A stretch of DNA of 64,000 bases from contig JAWDGP010006562.1 in the NCBI GenBank assembly GCA_033675545.1, positions 1,018,001 through 1,082,000 on the forward strand, read 5' to 3'. Of this stretch, positions 12,223-64,000 are shown piece after piece; positions within the stretch are counted from its first letter, which is position 1, and each line of letters opens with the position of its first letter. Source of the stretch: Elysia crispata. Lineage: Eukaryota; Mollusca; Gastropoda; Plakobranchidae. Below the pieces are notes generated by a model that saw nothing but the letters and a program-made list of their open reading frames with translations, had not been told where the DNA came from and made no database searches. Position numbers and translations under genes: made by a program.

Positions 12223-14940
12223 TAAATGTAGTGGTATTTAAATTGGTATACATGAGGTGAAATTCTAAAAAAAAAATTTAGGTTAAATAATCCAATGATC
12301 TTTGTAAAAGAAATACAAAATACATGTTATGATTTGCCCGGTACAATATTTCTTGTGTTGAATTGGAAACAACCAAGTTAAATCATCTCTTTTTACATGC
12401 AGAACATTTTTTTATTAGAGAAGTTAATTTTTATTTATTTATTTACTTTTTACAAGGCAATGGCACAATTTAGAAATAATAATGTTTGCATTCAGGTGAT
12501 AATTAAAAACATTTGGAAATTGCAAGAGCAGTTGTACGTAGAGAGAGTAAAGAGTATAGGTTTATAGGTGCCTATAGTACATTTTTAAACACAGTAGTAA
12601 AAGAATAAATGTTTATATAACTATACTCACCATGAGGTTAGCTAGGTTTTCCCATATTATTGCCACAAAGTTATCCAAACTGATAGGGCTGCCATGTTCT
12701 TAGGAGTGCCTTGGACCATCCACTATCTCTCTTTCTAAATTTCGGCTGGCTTTGCCCTATTCCTTGGTAATGCACTTCCTACTGAAAAAAAAAAACAAAA
12801 AAAAACCAGTCATATGAATACATTGTACATGTATCATGTGGAATTTTATTAAGATGATTGTGTGATTCCTTTATCAGTGTTCCTCCACAAGGTCAAAGAG
12901 TGCTCAAAATTGGGCCTATAAAAATAGAGGAGTAGTTGCATGAAAATGATTATTACTTTGCAAGATAGTCATTTGTTTCCTCTTCAGGAAAGTTATTAAA
13001 TTCAAACTTGATTGTAATGCCTGTAATAAAAAAAAATATTGTCTAAATACTGAGATTTTTTTTACCCCACAACAGACAACCCCCTTTTTTTTTCTTTTTA
13101 AAATTCTGAAGGCAAGCAGATTATTCCTAGTTATGTACAGAAAGATCATGTGTTTATTAGTTTAACTTAACAATCAAATATGATTATGGAGTGTGATAAA
13201 AGTTTAAAACAAAAAAAAGAAAATTAAAAAACTTAAATGAATAGCAGAATACCTTTCTTTCAGGCTGGGTTTAGCACACAGTTTAAAAAACAAGTAATGC
13301 CAAAAAAGCATTATTAACATAAAAAAAATGGGCCAATGTCATTTTCTTTACATCTTTTATCAGGGTATGATTTTTTGTGGGTTATAAAAAAAAGAGATCA
13401 AAATATGCAAAAATGTTAAAACTGGTTGAAAAAAATAAAAATAAAAAATTTCGGCAGTATTATCTTTACATTATAATTATTTAACATCTCCTATTTGTAC
13501 TATTGAGAGAAGAGTGGGATACTTTTCATGAATAGTTTCTAGAGCTAGGTGCTCTACTTTTTTTTAGTTTATTCAATATTATGAAGAAACAAAATAAAAA
13601 ATCAGTCTCATATTTATATCTATATCTTAAACTGTAAGTATGTTATCTGCTCTGCAGATTTGCCCATGCCAGGCCAAATAAATGTCTTACTCTTTACTCG
13701 CAATGAACTTGAAGTTCAGACCTGACATAAGTTTCATTTGAAAAATATAAAGTGTAAAAATAAGGCATTTTGAACATTTGAAGTAAATTTTTTTTCACAA
13801 ATATACAGGTCCAAATTCTTTTGTTCATTGAGAAAAAACAAACAAAAAACAGCATAAATTGAATGTCAAAGTTTGACTGAGTATCAATCACGCATTACCT
13901 GAAAATTGTTGAGAGACTAGTCAACATCCCATACTTTGCAGAGTTTTAGATTATCTAAATTGAGAGTAACTGTTCGACAGCTTGGACTAAATCATTTCCC
14001 GTAGTTTCTCAAAAATGCATTTTTAAATGATAAACAAGAACAAAGAATTTTAAGGCTATTCTAAGGACAAAGAAAATTCAGGCCTGAAATTTGTTTACAA
14101 TCAATTTTTGCTTTTTATTCAGTTATTGTTTTATTTTTTAGTCAAAAAAAACGGCGAAAAGTGTGGTATCTAGAGGTCTGAATTTCGAGATCTAGTCTGC
14201 AAAACTCTAATAGCCTAGGTCATAGCCAGAATCCAAACTCACCGTTAATCTCACATTGTTTAGCATGGGTATTGTTCTCCTTCATTTTTGATCAAGAATA
14301 GAGCGCAAGTGCTGGATCCAGCTAAATTTTTCTAGTCTTAATCTAATACAGATCTTTCTAGGTCTGATTAATTATGCTCTACTCAAATTTTTAATTAAAA
14401 TCATTGTAAATTTGTATAGTTTTACATAGATCTGGGTCTAGATCTAGTATCAAGCTCTGTTGAGTCATAATCTGCATCTTACGGGTAAAATAGATTGAAT
14501 TCATTTAATGGCTTTCTGTAATGTTATGTAGAACTAGATTTAGATCTCCATCCACCAAATATTTAGACCATTGACCAAGAATAGATCTAGAGTCTACATC
14601 TATGTAGAACTGTATCAATCCATATCTTGGGGAGAGGAATTGAGATCTATATCTGTGCATGGATTAATTGGATAGTAAAAATCTCCTTTGTTAGCTGATT
14701 CCATGTGGACTTAACAATATATAACTTTTATAAGGGTGGATAAATAAAATATAAAGACATTAGAACGGCCTACTCTCTTTGTTATTAAAGCAAGGATTGA
14801 AATCGTCTGCTGATTGATGAGTTGTTTACATTCGCCGCTCCTGCGCCGGAAGCTACGCATGGTCGAAAAAAAATAACGCTAAGAGGAGGTGACGTAGTTG
14901 CTATAAATAAAAATGTTTCAGGTGCCATTTAGCCGCTCCC
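6520..14940. other. Upstream intergenic DNA, no gene recognised
   Basis: A+T-rich DNA with homopolymer runs and several AGATCTAG clusters, for example about 7229-7256, 7730-7760 and 14,430-14,655. One (AT)n tract is listed separately. I found no coding signal beyond short ORFs, and no tRNA, rRNA or transposase. Confidence 0.45.
12156..12220. repeat. (AT)n microsatellite
   Basis: A pure AT dinucleotide run, preceded by a small hairpin ACTCCC-TATGA-GGGAGT. Confidence 0.95.
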
Positions 14941-14944
14941 GAAA

Positions 14945-15125
14945 TGGATACCGGGGTACTTTATATTAAATATCTTTTCATCCACACAAGAAGAAGAGCT
15001 CTTGAGTGCTATATTGAGCCCGTTGTGATACATGTATGGAAGCGAGACCTAGACATTTTCAAAACAGCTCCAAAGAAACTAGAGGCAACAGAAATGTGGT
15101 TCTTTCCACAAAATAAGGAACCACC
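14945..15125 (+). pseudogene. LINE C-terminal fragment
   Basis: An 83-codon frame starting at 14,944 contains RRRALECYIEPVVIHVW and, further on, KKLEATEMWFF. These resemble the region after the RT domain of mollusc-type LINEs, where a Tyr-Gly-Cys-Glu-Thr-Trp-like block precedes Lys-Lys-Leu-Glu-Ala. A one-base frame change near 15,035 would restore that block, so the fragment is broken. No RT core is nearby. It probably belongs to the same family as the relic at 5.0-6.15 kb. Confidence 0.55.
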
Positions 15126-15949
15126 GAGGGCACTTCGGGATGTCCTGGGTATTTTCTTAATTTTCCGGTGCCGCGATAATTGTTTTATCAAATAAGGTGA
15201 GAATTTTATGTATCCTATGTTGCAAACAATAGTGCTCTGGTGTAATATTGTGTAGAAAAGTTTCCTAAAAATTGACATTTTCATTATAATTTTACATGTT
15301 TGAAAGTTTGAAGGAATGTTTTTTTAAAGTGTTATTTTTTATACAAGGTTAAAATAAATAAGAAATTAGATCATTGTGTATGTGTATGTGTGTGCTAATG
15401 CTTATTGGTTTTATTTTATTAATTTTTTTTTGTTTCGAAATTTTGTCGAGGTGCTGAACTCTTTTTTCTATAACTTACAGTAAAATTTTTACACTTTTTT
15501 TTCATAACTTATAAGTTGAAAAAGGTTTGAAATCAAACTATATAAACACAATTCAATTCGTAAAATATCATGTGCAGAAGACGCGAGGTTTCGACTGCCC
15601 TTCAGTTAACTTAAGTGTACTCTACTGTACTCTACAACTAATGACTTTAAATTTTCAATATATTTAAAATTAGGTGAGTGATCTGCCACAGGCTAGAAAT
15701 AGATCTACGATATCGTGCCACTTATGCATGGGATAGGCTAGGCATCGATGAGTATGGTGTCGCTAAATAATTATTGCTTCACAATATTAAGATTATACTT
15801 TGTAAACCTCTGGATAGTTTCTCCATTTTTGTGTATTAAGAAACCTATAAAAAGTTATTTTAAACTTCAAATTTTTGTGAAATAATTTAAAATTATTTAC
15901 CCCCCTACACACGTCTTGCCCAAGCTGGCATGAACCACCAAATAATGAG

Positions 15950-16172
15950 ACGGAGAATCCATCACTGGATTTTTCACTCTATTGATTTGAGAGGCAACAT
16001 TCGGTGCCGAAAGACATTTCTGTGTTGAAATGCGTTCACATCCTGTGACGCACTTCCTCAATCTGGACTTAAACGCTGGCTCGCCTGAATCGTCTCTTGG
16101 TTAGCTCAGTGGATAGATTCAGTTGATTTTAATTTAAGATTACTTATTAGTTTAGTTCATGAAAGGCAGAAT
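15950..16172 (+). promoter_or_regulatory. Candidate pinin promoter / 5' UTR
   Basis: This stretch lies directly upstream of the pinin start codon. It is less A+T-rich than its surroundings and holds an ETS-type core (CACTTCCTC, complement GAGGAAGTG) and ACATCCTGTGACG. No TATA box is obvious. A TAGCTCAGTGG half-motif at about 16,105 looks like a stray tRNA A box. The transcription start cannot be placed, and a separate upstream 5' UTR exon is possible. Confidence 0.25.
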
Positions 16173-57365
<41,193 letters not shown>

Positions 57366-58260
57366 GGAAGATAAAAAAAAAAAAAGAAAAGAAAAATAAG
57401 AAGAAAAAGAGATGTGTCAAATTTACCTCAACATTTTTCTGACTTCTTCCACTAATTTTGTACCTCTCACAATTCGATTTTAATTGAAATGTCTACATTG
57501 AATATATTTGTATTATAAATGCAAAACGATGAAAAGGTTATCAGCCAAATCATCTTTATTTAGCCCATTAAATTATGTTCTTTCAGTTTAAGTTTTGGTG
57601 ATAAATGTTTTTATATCTTCATAAGCACACTTTGCCACTATTGAACAGTGTTTTACCAAAAAAAAAAAAAAAAAAAGAAAAAGCAGTGAACTAGAGATTC
57701 ATCGACCCAGCTTAGTCTGGTTAAAAAACTGGTTGGATGAAAGGTTCATTAATTTCAAGGAATAAAACAAGGGAAAAATATATATTTCTTACATGTAATT
57801 CAATAGCTAGTTTGTTTAAACAGAACATGTCTTGCAAAATGATTTCCTTCCATTGTGCATGTATGTTTTTTGTCTTAATTTCATAATCGAATATAATTGT
57901 TTTGTTAAAAAGCAAAAGGATAAACAACACTGTAGTATGAAAAGATTCTTTTCTTTTAAATTAAATTTTTGCTTCGGGATGAGTTTGTTCCATGAGAGGG
58001 TTTTTTTGTACTGTGAAAAAGTGAAAAAAAAATATGAGATTATTTCTCAGTTCATTGGAGAAAGGCTTATTTGAGTTTGAGGTCATTAAATGCAAAGTTC
58101 ACTCAATGTCACTGAAACCAGTAAGGTTTATGCAGTACCTAGAATTTTGGTTTTAACAGTGGCCCACTGTATATATATATATATATATTATTAGTTATTT
58201 TGACATAACATTCCCTTCCCCTACTTGTTGACCATCAATGATTTTGTTCCTCAATAAAGT
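57366..58260 (+). other. PNN: Pinin 3' UTR with possible poly(A) signals
   Basis: A+T-rich sequence after the stop codon. AATAAA occurs at 57,761-57,766 and 58,253-58,258; the second is followed by a T/G-rich stretch (CATTTCATTGTGTG) and is the better candidate. Later AATAAA copies (for example near 59,260 and 59,736) could serve a longer 3' UTR. Confidence 0.4.
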
Positions 58261-59930
58261 AGAATTACATTTCATTGTGTGAAAGACCAAAGGACATTTT
58301 TTTCAAGCATTCAAAGAAAATTAATTGAAACAAAATCATGCTTTCAAAGCACAAAGAAGGTTACATCATGTATGCATAGATACCCTAAATCTAATATGGC
58401 ATATTCTTTACCTATGTAACCCCTTGCAACAAATGAGCAAGAAGAGAATGAAGGTATTCCAATTCAGTCTTTTCACATACTCATAGTTATTAATTTAATA
58501 CAATAATAGCTTAACTTCTCTAAATCTCTAGAGAATGCAGAGTGTCACTTGAAGACCGGAATATTGTTTGGCCTCTAAAGACAAAATAAACTAGTGACTT
58601 AAAATGCTCAGAAATCAGGAAATGACCTTTTGGCCTGCTGTTGTTTGTTAGTGTTACACATCATATCTCAATTTCTTTTTTCCTTGTCAATTAATTTTAC
58701 CTATCATTTTCCTCATTGTAATTCTAGCTGATACAAACCAAGTAAAGAAATTGGTAAAAACGATATCTCCCATTTTGTTGATAAGCTGATATAGATTCCA
58801 TTAAATCTTATGTCAGATTAAACCAAGCCCCTCATATCAAAGTGAAGTAATTTGTCTCTTTTTTGCCATCGACTTTTCAGTTAGAAGTCCATTTAAATAT
58901 CCGAAGATTCAGGTTTTTTACAACCTTAGCTTTATAATCTAAGCGAGAGATATTGGCACATGTAACCTCAACAACTGCACACAAATATTACACCTAGTTC
59001 AGGATTATGAATTGTACTATAAAATTCCAGTTACAGGCCTAGTACTTCAGTGGGATTAGTAGTTGGATAGTGTATGGTCATTTTTTTTTTCATCTTAGGA
59101 ATCCGCCTGCTGCTACACATGATTTTTTTATCAACAAGCTCAGAGTTCATTTTTTTTGTGAACATGAAAATGAAAAAAAAAACAAAAAAAAAACAACAGA
59201 ACTGTATTGATCTGGAAGCTTCTTGTCTTACAGTAACTCTGTTGTAATGGAACTTATTTTGAATAAAGATGGTGACTGACTGCTTATTCAATGTTTGGAC
59301 CATGAAACATTTTAACTTATCACACTTTCCAGTTTGCATTTCCAGGTCTGCCTTGCTGGTAAGTATTTTGAGTAAATAACAATTATTGTCTATTATTTTT
59401 TGTTAATTAAAAAAAAAGGTGGAAAATCAATAGTATGTCTTTTATTCTTTACAAATTAATGTAATTTTTTTTAATACTGAGGGCACAAACTGTTCCAAAA
59501 TAACGTTAAGAATGGAATTACAAATTTGATTTAGTACAGTTATTGGTAAAAAATCTTCATGATTACCACAGCACAGTTTGTTATTTTTTTAAAGAAAGAT
59601 TATTTATTTACTGAATGTTGTCAATATTTCTTTAAAGCATTGGATAAGTGGAAAATCTCACAAATTATAATTGAAATGAGTTAAAACAATCTTCCTAACA
59701 ATGCAGTATATCTTTTAATCCAACTTGAAAAATGAATCAATAAAGATTTATGCTTGCGTTTTATAATTTTGTCTCTGTCGTGTGCTTAGAACAAATGGGG
59801 TTTGTCTTGCAAATGCAGCTATAATTATTCGATTGAATATTAAAACTGAACCAGTCTTGATGGCAATCAGGGGAGGCTACGCCCTGCAAAGGTTTGAATG
59901 GAACGCATTGATGTGATTCAAAAGGTATAA
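58261..59930. other. Downstream flank, no gene recognised
   Basis: A+T-rich DNA with homopolymer runs. The 102-codon minus ORF at 59,031-59,339 is low in complexity and unrecognised. Confidence 0.45.
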
Positions 59931-59934
59931 GGTA

Positions 59935-60600
59935 CAAGCGTGATTGCCCATTCAAATGAACAGGTGGGAAGGCAACTACATTGAAGAAATGCAAACTCCA
60001 CAAAAATAACGGACCATTGTTTTAACAGTAACACATTTGTCATGAAGGCGTTCTTGGAGGGCACTTTTTCACCACATCAAGTGGAGCACTACGTTGTATT
60101 TGTAATGGGCCACCAGCACCACAAAATACCTTATACTAAATATATATATAATGTGGTGCTGATGACTCATTACAAGTACAATGTACTGCTCGACCTGATG
60201 TGGTGAAAAAATGTCCTCCAATACAAAGTAATAACATGTAACAGCTCAGGCAGTAAATGTATTAGAGGGAAAAGAAAATTTAAGGCTCCGGACTTTTAAA
60301 AAGCTTTTAACTACATTTATTCTATATCTAGTCACAATCTGTGTCACTCATGCGAGACAAATAAATAGTGGCACATTAATAAGTTTGCATTTCTTCAATG
60401 TGCATGTAGTTATCTACTCCGCATGTTCATTTGAGTGGGAAATTATTCTCGTAAGCTATGCTCTAGAGTTTAGACAAAACTTCAAATGAACAGATGGGAA
60501 AGACTACCACAAAAATTATTATAAAGACTACCACAATAATTATTAAAGGAAAGCAAATTTGACAATTACATATCTCTTCCAGTCATACTACAGCTATATT
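59935..60600. mobile_element. Fold-back (MITE-like) repeat
   Basis: The arms at 60,054-60,124 and 60,152-60,221 are imperfect inverted copies that can form a hairpin over a TA-rich loop. A wider inverted pair surrounds them: ATTCAAATGAACAGGTGGGA with TTGAAGAAATGCAAAC near 59,950-60,000, and the complements near 60,385-60,440. The right flank carries minisatellite-like modules. Sequences shared with 49.74-50.27 and 32.6-33.0 kb make this a family with at least three members in the window. Confidence 0.65.
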
Positions 60601-61050
60601 AATGGAAAACAACTGGAGACCAAAAACAGATATGGAAGTGATTATCCAGGTGCATTGCTCCAGAATAACCCAAATCTCAAGCCTTTGGGCTATTCTGGTG
60701 CAAATATTTTGTGTCACGTGACATTATTCTTAGGTCTTGGGTTCTACTACTACTAGTAGCACTAGGCCTTACTTTGGCTTGCTTTTAATTGTCAATTGAT
60801 TACCCGGTCATATCACTGTTTTCACCAACTTGTCCATTTCTAAAATACAAGATAGCATTAACAGGTAAATATAATAGAAGAGTAAAGTTATGCTGTAGTA
60901 GGTAGAAACCCATTGGGGAGCTAGACAACAGGGAGTCTTCAGAGAAGAAACCCCCCCTTGTAGTAAGTGTTTCGGCCCTGAACTTCTGACACTCTAAGGG
61001 GGCCGGGCCACACCCAGGTCATGACTCCCAGGTATCTCCATGTTATCTTT

Positions 61051-61143
61051 TTTTTTTTTTTTTTCACAGCGAACCCACAACCTCATCTCTTGATGGATTG
61101 CTGATCCCGGCGCTCTACCATTTCGCCAACTGGTCCTGCGATG
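61051..61143 (-). repeat. tRNA-like sequence with A16 tail
   Basis: On the minus strand an A box (TGGCGAAATGG), TAGAGCGCC and a degenerate B box (GGGTTCGCTGTG) are followed at once by about 16 A. It starts about 35 bp after the LINE stop codon. It may be a SINE inserted into the LINE 3' UTR, or part of the LINE 3' end. Confidence 0.5.
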
Positions 61144-61177
61144 GTTAGAGCATTTTTAATCCTAAAAGAGAAACCTC

Positions 61178-61690
61178 TCATTTTTTCCTGCTCCAGATCC
61201 ACCGGGAACTGTTTTCGGCTATTTCCGCTAGTAACTTTAGAGCTTTTGTTCTTTTGTTGCCACATATTGAAAGTTTAGTCAGAAGGTTGTAGACTGATGA
61301 CCCTACGAATCCTCTGGCACCAAACTCAACAGGCATCACCACAGCTTTGTAGCCGGCATTTTCTAGCTCTTTGATCAGGTTCATGTATTTCTCTCTTTAG
61401 TAGATGTGGACCTCTTCCATTCTGTTTTCGTATGGTACTTTTAGCTCCGCCATGATCAATTGTTGTGTGGAAGCTGAATGTTTCACGATATCAGGCCTTA
61501 TACTTGTTTCTTTGATTATACTGGGGTGATTGTCCCATTCTGGAAGGTCTTCTAAAACATCCCTGTCATCACAACCTTCTAGAAGGCATTTTATCTGGTT
61601 TGTTGTCCTCACCGGCCTTCCGTGCCATGACTTAGCGCCTCCCTCTGTTGTGAATATCAACGCGAAGCTATTAGGGAGGGTAGTCTCTCC
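61178..61690 (-). pseudogene. LINE restriction-like endonuclease, broken
   Basis: The C-terminal nuclease domain: AKSWHGRPVRTTNQ, CDDRDVLEDLPEWD, then RPDIVKHS and MAELKVPYE, which supply the P-D and E-x-K residues of a PD-(D/E)xK fold. An in-frame TAA at 61,397-61,399 separates a final segment (ENAGYKAVVMPVEFGARGF, LSICGNKRTKAL, ENSSRWIWSRKK) that ends in TGA at 61,178-61,180, probably the native terminus. The knuckle upstream, at about 62,030, keeps LCQGRQTKEHVLSSC but has lost its first Cys. Confidence 0.75.
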
Positions 61691-61935
61691 TACAAGATAT
61701 CAGATCTTTAATCTTATGTTTTTGTAATAAATCTATAGTGAATAATTATCGGAGTTGAGCCTAGTCAGATTGAGAAACTAAATGCCTGTGTATCTTATCA
61801 TCCCAGTCATCACAACCGTCTAGAAGGCATTTTATCTGGTTTGTTGTCCTCAATGGCCTTCCGTGCCATGACTTAGCGCATCCCTCTGTTGTGTATATCA
61901 ACGCGTTGTTATTAGGTAGTCTCTCCTTTAGCCGA
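61562..61935 (-). repeat. Direct duplication inside the LINE with 110-bp filler
   Basis: About 130 bp is present twice, at about 61,562-61,690 and 61,801-61,930 (both contain TCTAGAAGGCATTTTATCTG and CGTGCCATGACTTAGCGC). The intervening 110 bp is unrelated to the LINE. The copies differ by several substitutions, so the duplication is not recent. Confidence 0.75.
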
Positions 61936-62486
61936 GCTTATGATTGCGGCAAGTTCCTGAAGGACTCTATTATGCCTCCATGTGTATCGCCCCTGTGAGA
62001 GGGCGATTTTGCAAGAGCTCAAGACATGCTCTTTGGTCTGCCTGCCTTGGCATAGCGGTTAAGAAGGGTCCTGTTTCTTTCGCTACTGTACCAGATTTGC
62101 GTTTGAGGGCAGGAGATCGTACACTGATCTGATGAGAAAGCTGATCCGAAGTGGCGCCATGTGCCAGATCTCATTCCATGTGAGGGATTTCTGCAGGGCA
62201 TTATCCCAATTAGTCCATTGTCCCTGTTGAGGTTGCTGGACTGCTTTCTGAACCCTTCTGGAATCTTCATTGAGCCGTATCTCATTGATGACCATGTCTC
62301 TTTTTCTCTTTCCCTTCTGCTTTTGACCACCACTTTGCTGTAGATGATCCTAGCCCTTTGCGGTCAGTTTGAGTTTGCCCAATCACTTCTTTAATCTGAA
62401 GGCACTCTTTGGCTTCGTCTACGCCTTCTATAACTTTCCATTTCCTACCCGTCTTTATGTTCGGTTGCACTGTCTTCACAACCGGG

Positions 62487-63975
62487 TCATCGGAGTCCTC
62501 TAACATAGAGAGTTAGCCTGGCTTTGCCACATTTATACTCTTCCAAGATGGATTTTAGTGGGAGTCTCAGCTTTGCTTTACGGCAATACATTGCCACATC
62601 TGTGAGTACCCCTAACCACCTCCTGGTGAACTTATTGATCTTAGCTTTTATTGCCTCAACTGTAGTTGAGCAGATTTTATAGACCAGGAGTGGCCAGAGG
62701 AGCTTCAGAATTAGCATGAACTGTAGGCACCACACTTTCAGCTTACCCTGAAGACCACATCTGTTGATGGCTAGCAGGCCTTCGTTAGCAAGTTCTACTG
62801 TTTCTAATCCTCTTTTGGTATCTTTCATGGATGAATCGTACCATCTCCCAAGGCTCTTAGTCTTAACTGGCCACTGTGAATATCGTCGTCGCATCTATCT
62901 TACCTTTCCTTACTGAAAGACTGCGAGACTTCTTTGATTTGAATTTCATCCTGCATCATGCCATTAAGACGTCAAGGCGCTCTAGCATTCGGCGTGTTTC
63001 GTCTTCCTTTGAGCAGATTATGGTGGTATCATCCATGAATGCTTTCAAAGGAGGCATGAAGCAACCTCCACCTAGATTGGCTGGGCCTGCACTATCTTCT
63101 GCTGCTTTCAAGATGACTTCCATAACCACGACGAACAGGATTGGTGATATGGTACAGCCCATGGCGATTCCAATTTCCAAGTTGATCCAGTCTGTGGTGT
63201 AGCTATTGGTGGAGAATCTCATCCGGAAATCGCTGAAATAGTCATCTAGCATCACTTGTATATCCTCCGGAACATGGTACATCCTCAGGGCCAGCTGAAT
63301 CATTTGAAGTGGTACCGACCCGTAAGCATTTGCCAGGTCCAACCAAATGACGTCAAGGTTAAGTTTCTCCGATTTTGCCCTTTGAATAGCTTCCCAGATC
63401 ATCGCTGCATGCTCTAAGCATGCAGAAACTCCGGGGATGCCTCCTTTCTGGACTGAGATATTTATGTACACATTTTCAGTGAGATATTTTGTTAAGCGGG
63501 ATGCCATGACTGAGAAGAATATCTTTCCTTCTACATTCAACAGCGAGATTGGTCGAAACTGATTTATTTCAGTCGAGTTTTGCTCCTTGGCTATATAAAC
63601 TCCATCAGCAGACATCCACTGCTCACTGATCTTGAGGTTGCTCCATGCTCCTCGGAGAATTTTGTGCAACCGCTTTAGAACGTTTGGACATCTTTTATAC
63701 AGTAGATAAGGCACGCTATTGGGACCTGGAGCTGTCTTGGCTCTTACTTCCTGCAGTACTGCATTAATTTCTTTCAAGCTTGGTGGTTTGCTATTGAATT
63801 CTTCGTTGGGAGCAGCTGGCCACACCAGACCAGCAGGTTCACTTAGAGGCATTTCTCTATTTGGGTCAGAATATGTTTTCCTCAGGTGGGTCTCCAGCTG
63901 TTCTTTCTGTACTGAAAGAGAACCTGATCTTGGTTGCTGGAAGAGTTGTATTGCAAACTGCTCTGCTCAGTACTG
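62487..63975 (-). pseudogene. LINE reverse transcriptase (R2 group), broken
   Basis: The frame opens at about 63,970 and is continuous to TGA at 62,956-62,958. It contains KTAPGPNSVPYLLYK, FRPISLLNVEGKIF, LDLANAYGSVP (motif A Asp), GCTISPILF (motif B) and the catalytic box FMDDTTII. Past the TGA the same frame reads CRMKFKSKKSRSL, so that stop is a recent lesion. The connection region follows in other frames (SLGRWYDSS, INRCGLQGKLKVW, LPLKSILEEYKCGKARL). Upstream of 63,970 the likely coding frame shifts. Confidence 0.8.
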
Positions 63976-64000
63976 AGTGTCTCGCCTTCAAACCTCGCCA

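Larger units (their letters stand above)
60895..64000 (-). mobile_element. Decayed R2-group LINE, minus strand, runs off window
   Basis: Reading leftwards from 64,000 the order is reverse transcriptase, thumb/connection, a CCHC-like knuckle, then a PD-(D/E)xK restriction-like endonuclease ending at 61,178. RT followed by a C-terminal restriction-like nuclease is the layout of R2, R4, Hero and NeSL-type LINEs, which have no N-terminal APE nuclease. The copy has internal stops, frameshifts and a duplicated segment. The 3' end is placed roughly at 60,895, where GGGTTTCTACC gives way to ordinary A+T-rich DNA. The 5' part lies beyond the window. Confidence 0.8.

Noticed and set aside
14820..14960. 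G+C-richer stretch with CCGGAAGC, TGACGTAG and TATAAATA considered as the pinin promoter
   Set aside because: It lies 1.2 kb upstream with a LINE fragment between, and no 5' exon with a donor could be linked to exon 1. It remains possible for an unseen UTR exon or a minus-strand gene.
16100..16115. TAGCTCAGTGG A-box-like sequence near pinin exon 1
   Set aside because: No B box follows, and the sequence continues into the pinin 5' UTR.

Overview
The window is eukaryotic nuclear DNA. It is visibly A+T-rich and crowded with long (GA)n, (AT)n and (ATCT)n microsatellites and with short palindromic AGATCTAG clusters. Its genes are split by GT-AG introns, and it carries relics of LINEs, a Ty3-type element and several small inverted-repeat elements. 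The repeat style suggests a mollusc, most likely a gastropod; this is inference, not proof.

The backbone is one protein gene on the + strand. Nine coding exons from 16,173 to 57,365 join in frame into a 662-residue pinin (PNN) orthologue, a nuclear splicing and exon-junction-complex-associated protein. Most of its exons are too short to appear as long ORFs. They were found by matching the N-terminal region, the short basic motif, the SSVVATS element and the memA domain, then checking every splice site and phase. Only the last exon, a 1.17-kb charged tail, is a long ORF.

Layout. 1-16,172: upstream DNA with a diverged duplication (about 2.03-2.9 kb), GA-rich microsatellites (3.4-4.5 kb), a dead LINE (about 5.04-6.15 kb), a tRNA-derived sequence (6.42-6.52 kb) and a second LINE fragment (about 14.95 kb). 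16,292-30,917: intron 1, holding three inverted-repeat elements (0.21, 2.24 and 0.44 kb) and two broken coding-like stretches on the minus strand. 31,014-35,411: intron 2, with a minisatellite and a fold-back repeat. 37,553-47,711: intron 5, holding a 5'-truncated Ty3-type retrotransposon whose integrase lies upstream of its reverse transcriptase, followed by one 567-bp LTR. 47,788-56,196: introns 6-8, mostly simple repeats and one copy of a fold-back family. 57,366-60,900: 3' flank of pinin with possible poly(A) signals and a fold-back repeat. About 60,900-64,000: a decayed LINE of the R2 group on the minus strand, running off the window end.

No standard rRNA gene, intact tRNA, CRISPR array or bacterial-type operon is visible. 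Pinin is the only gene I consider intact; the other coding signals are mobile elements, relics or uncertain fragments.
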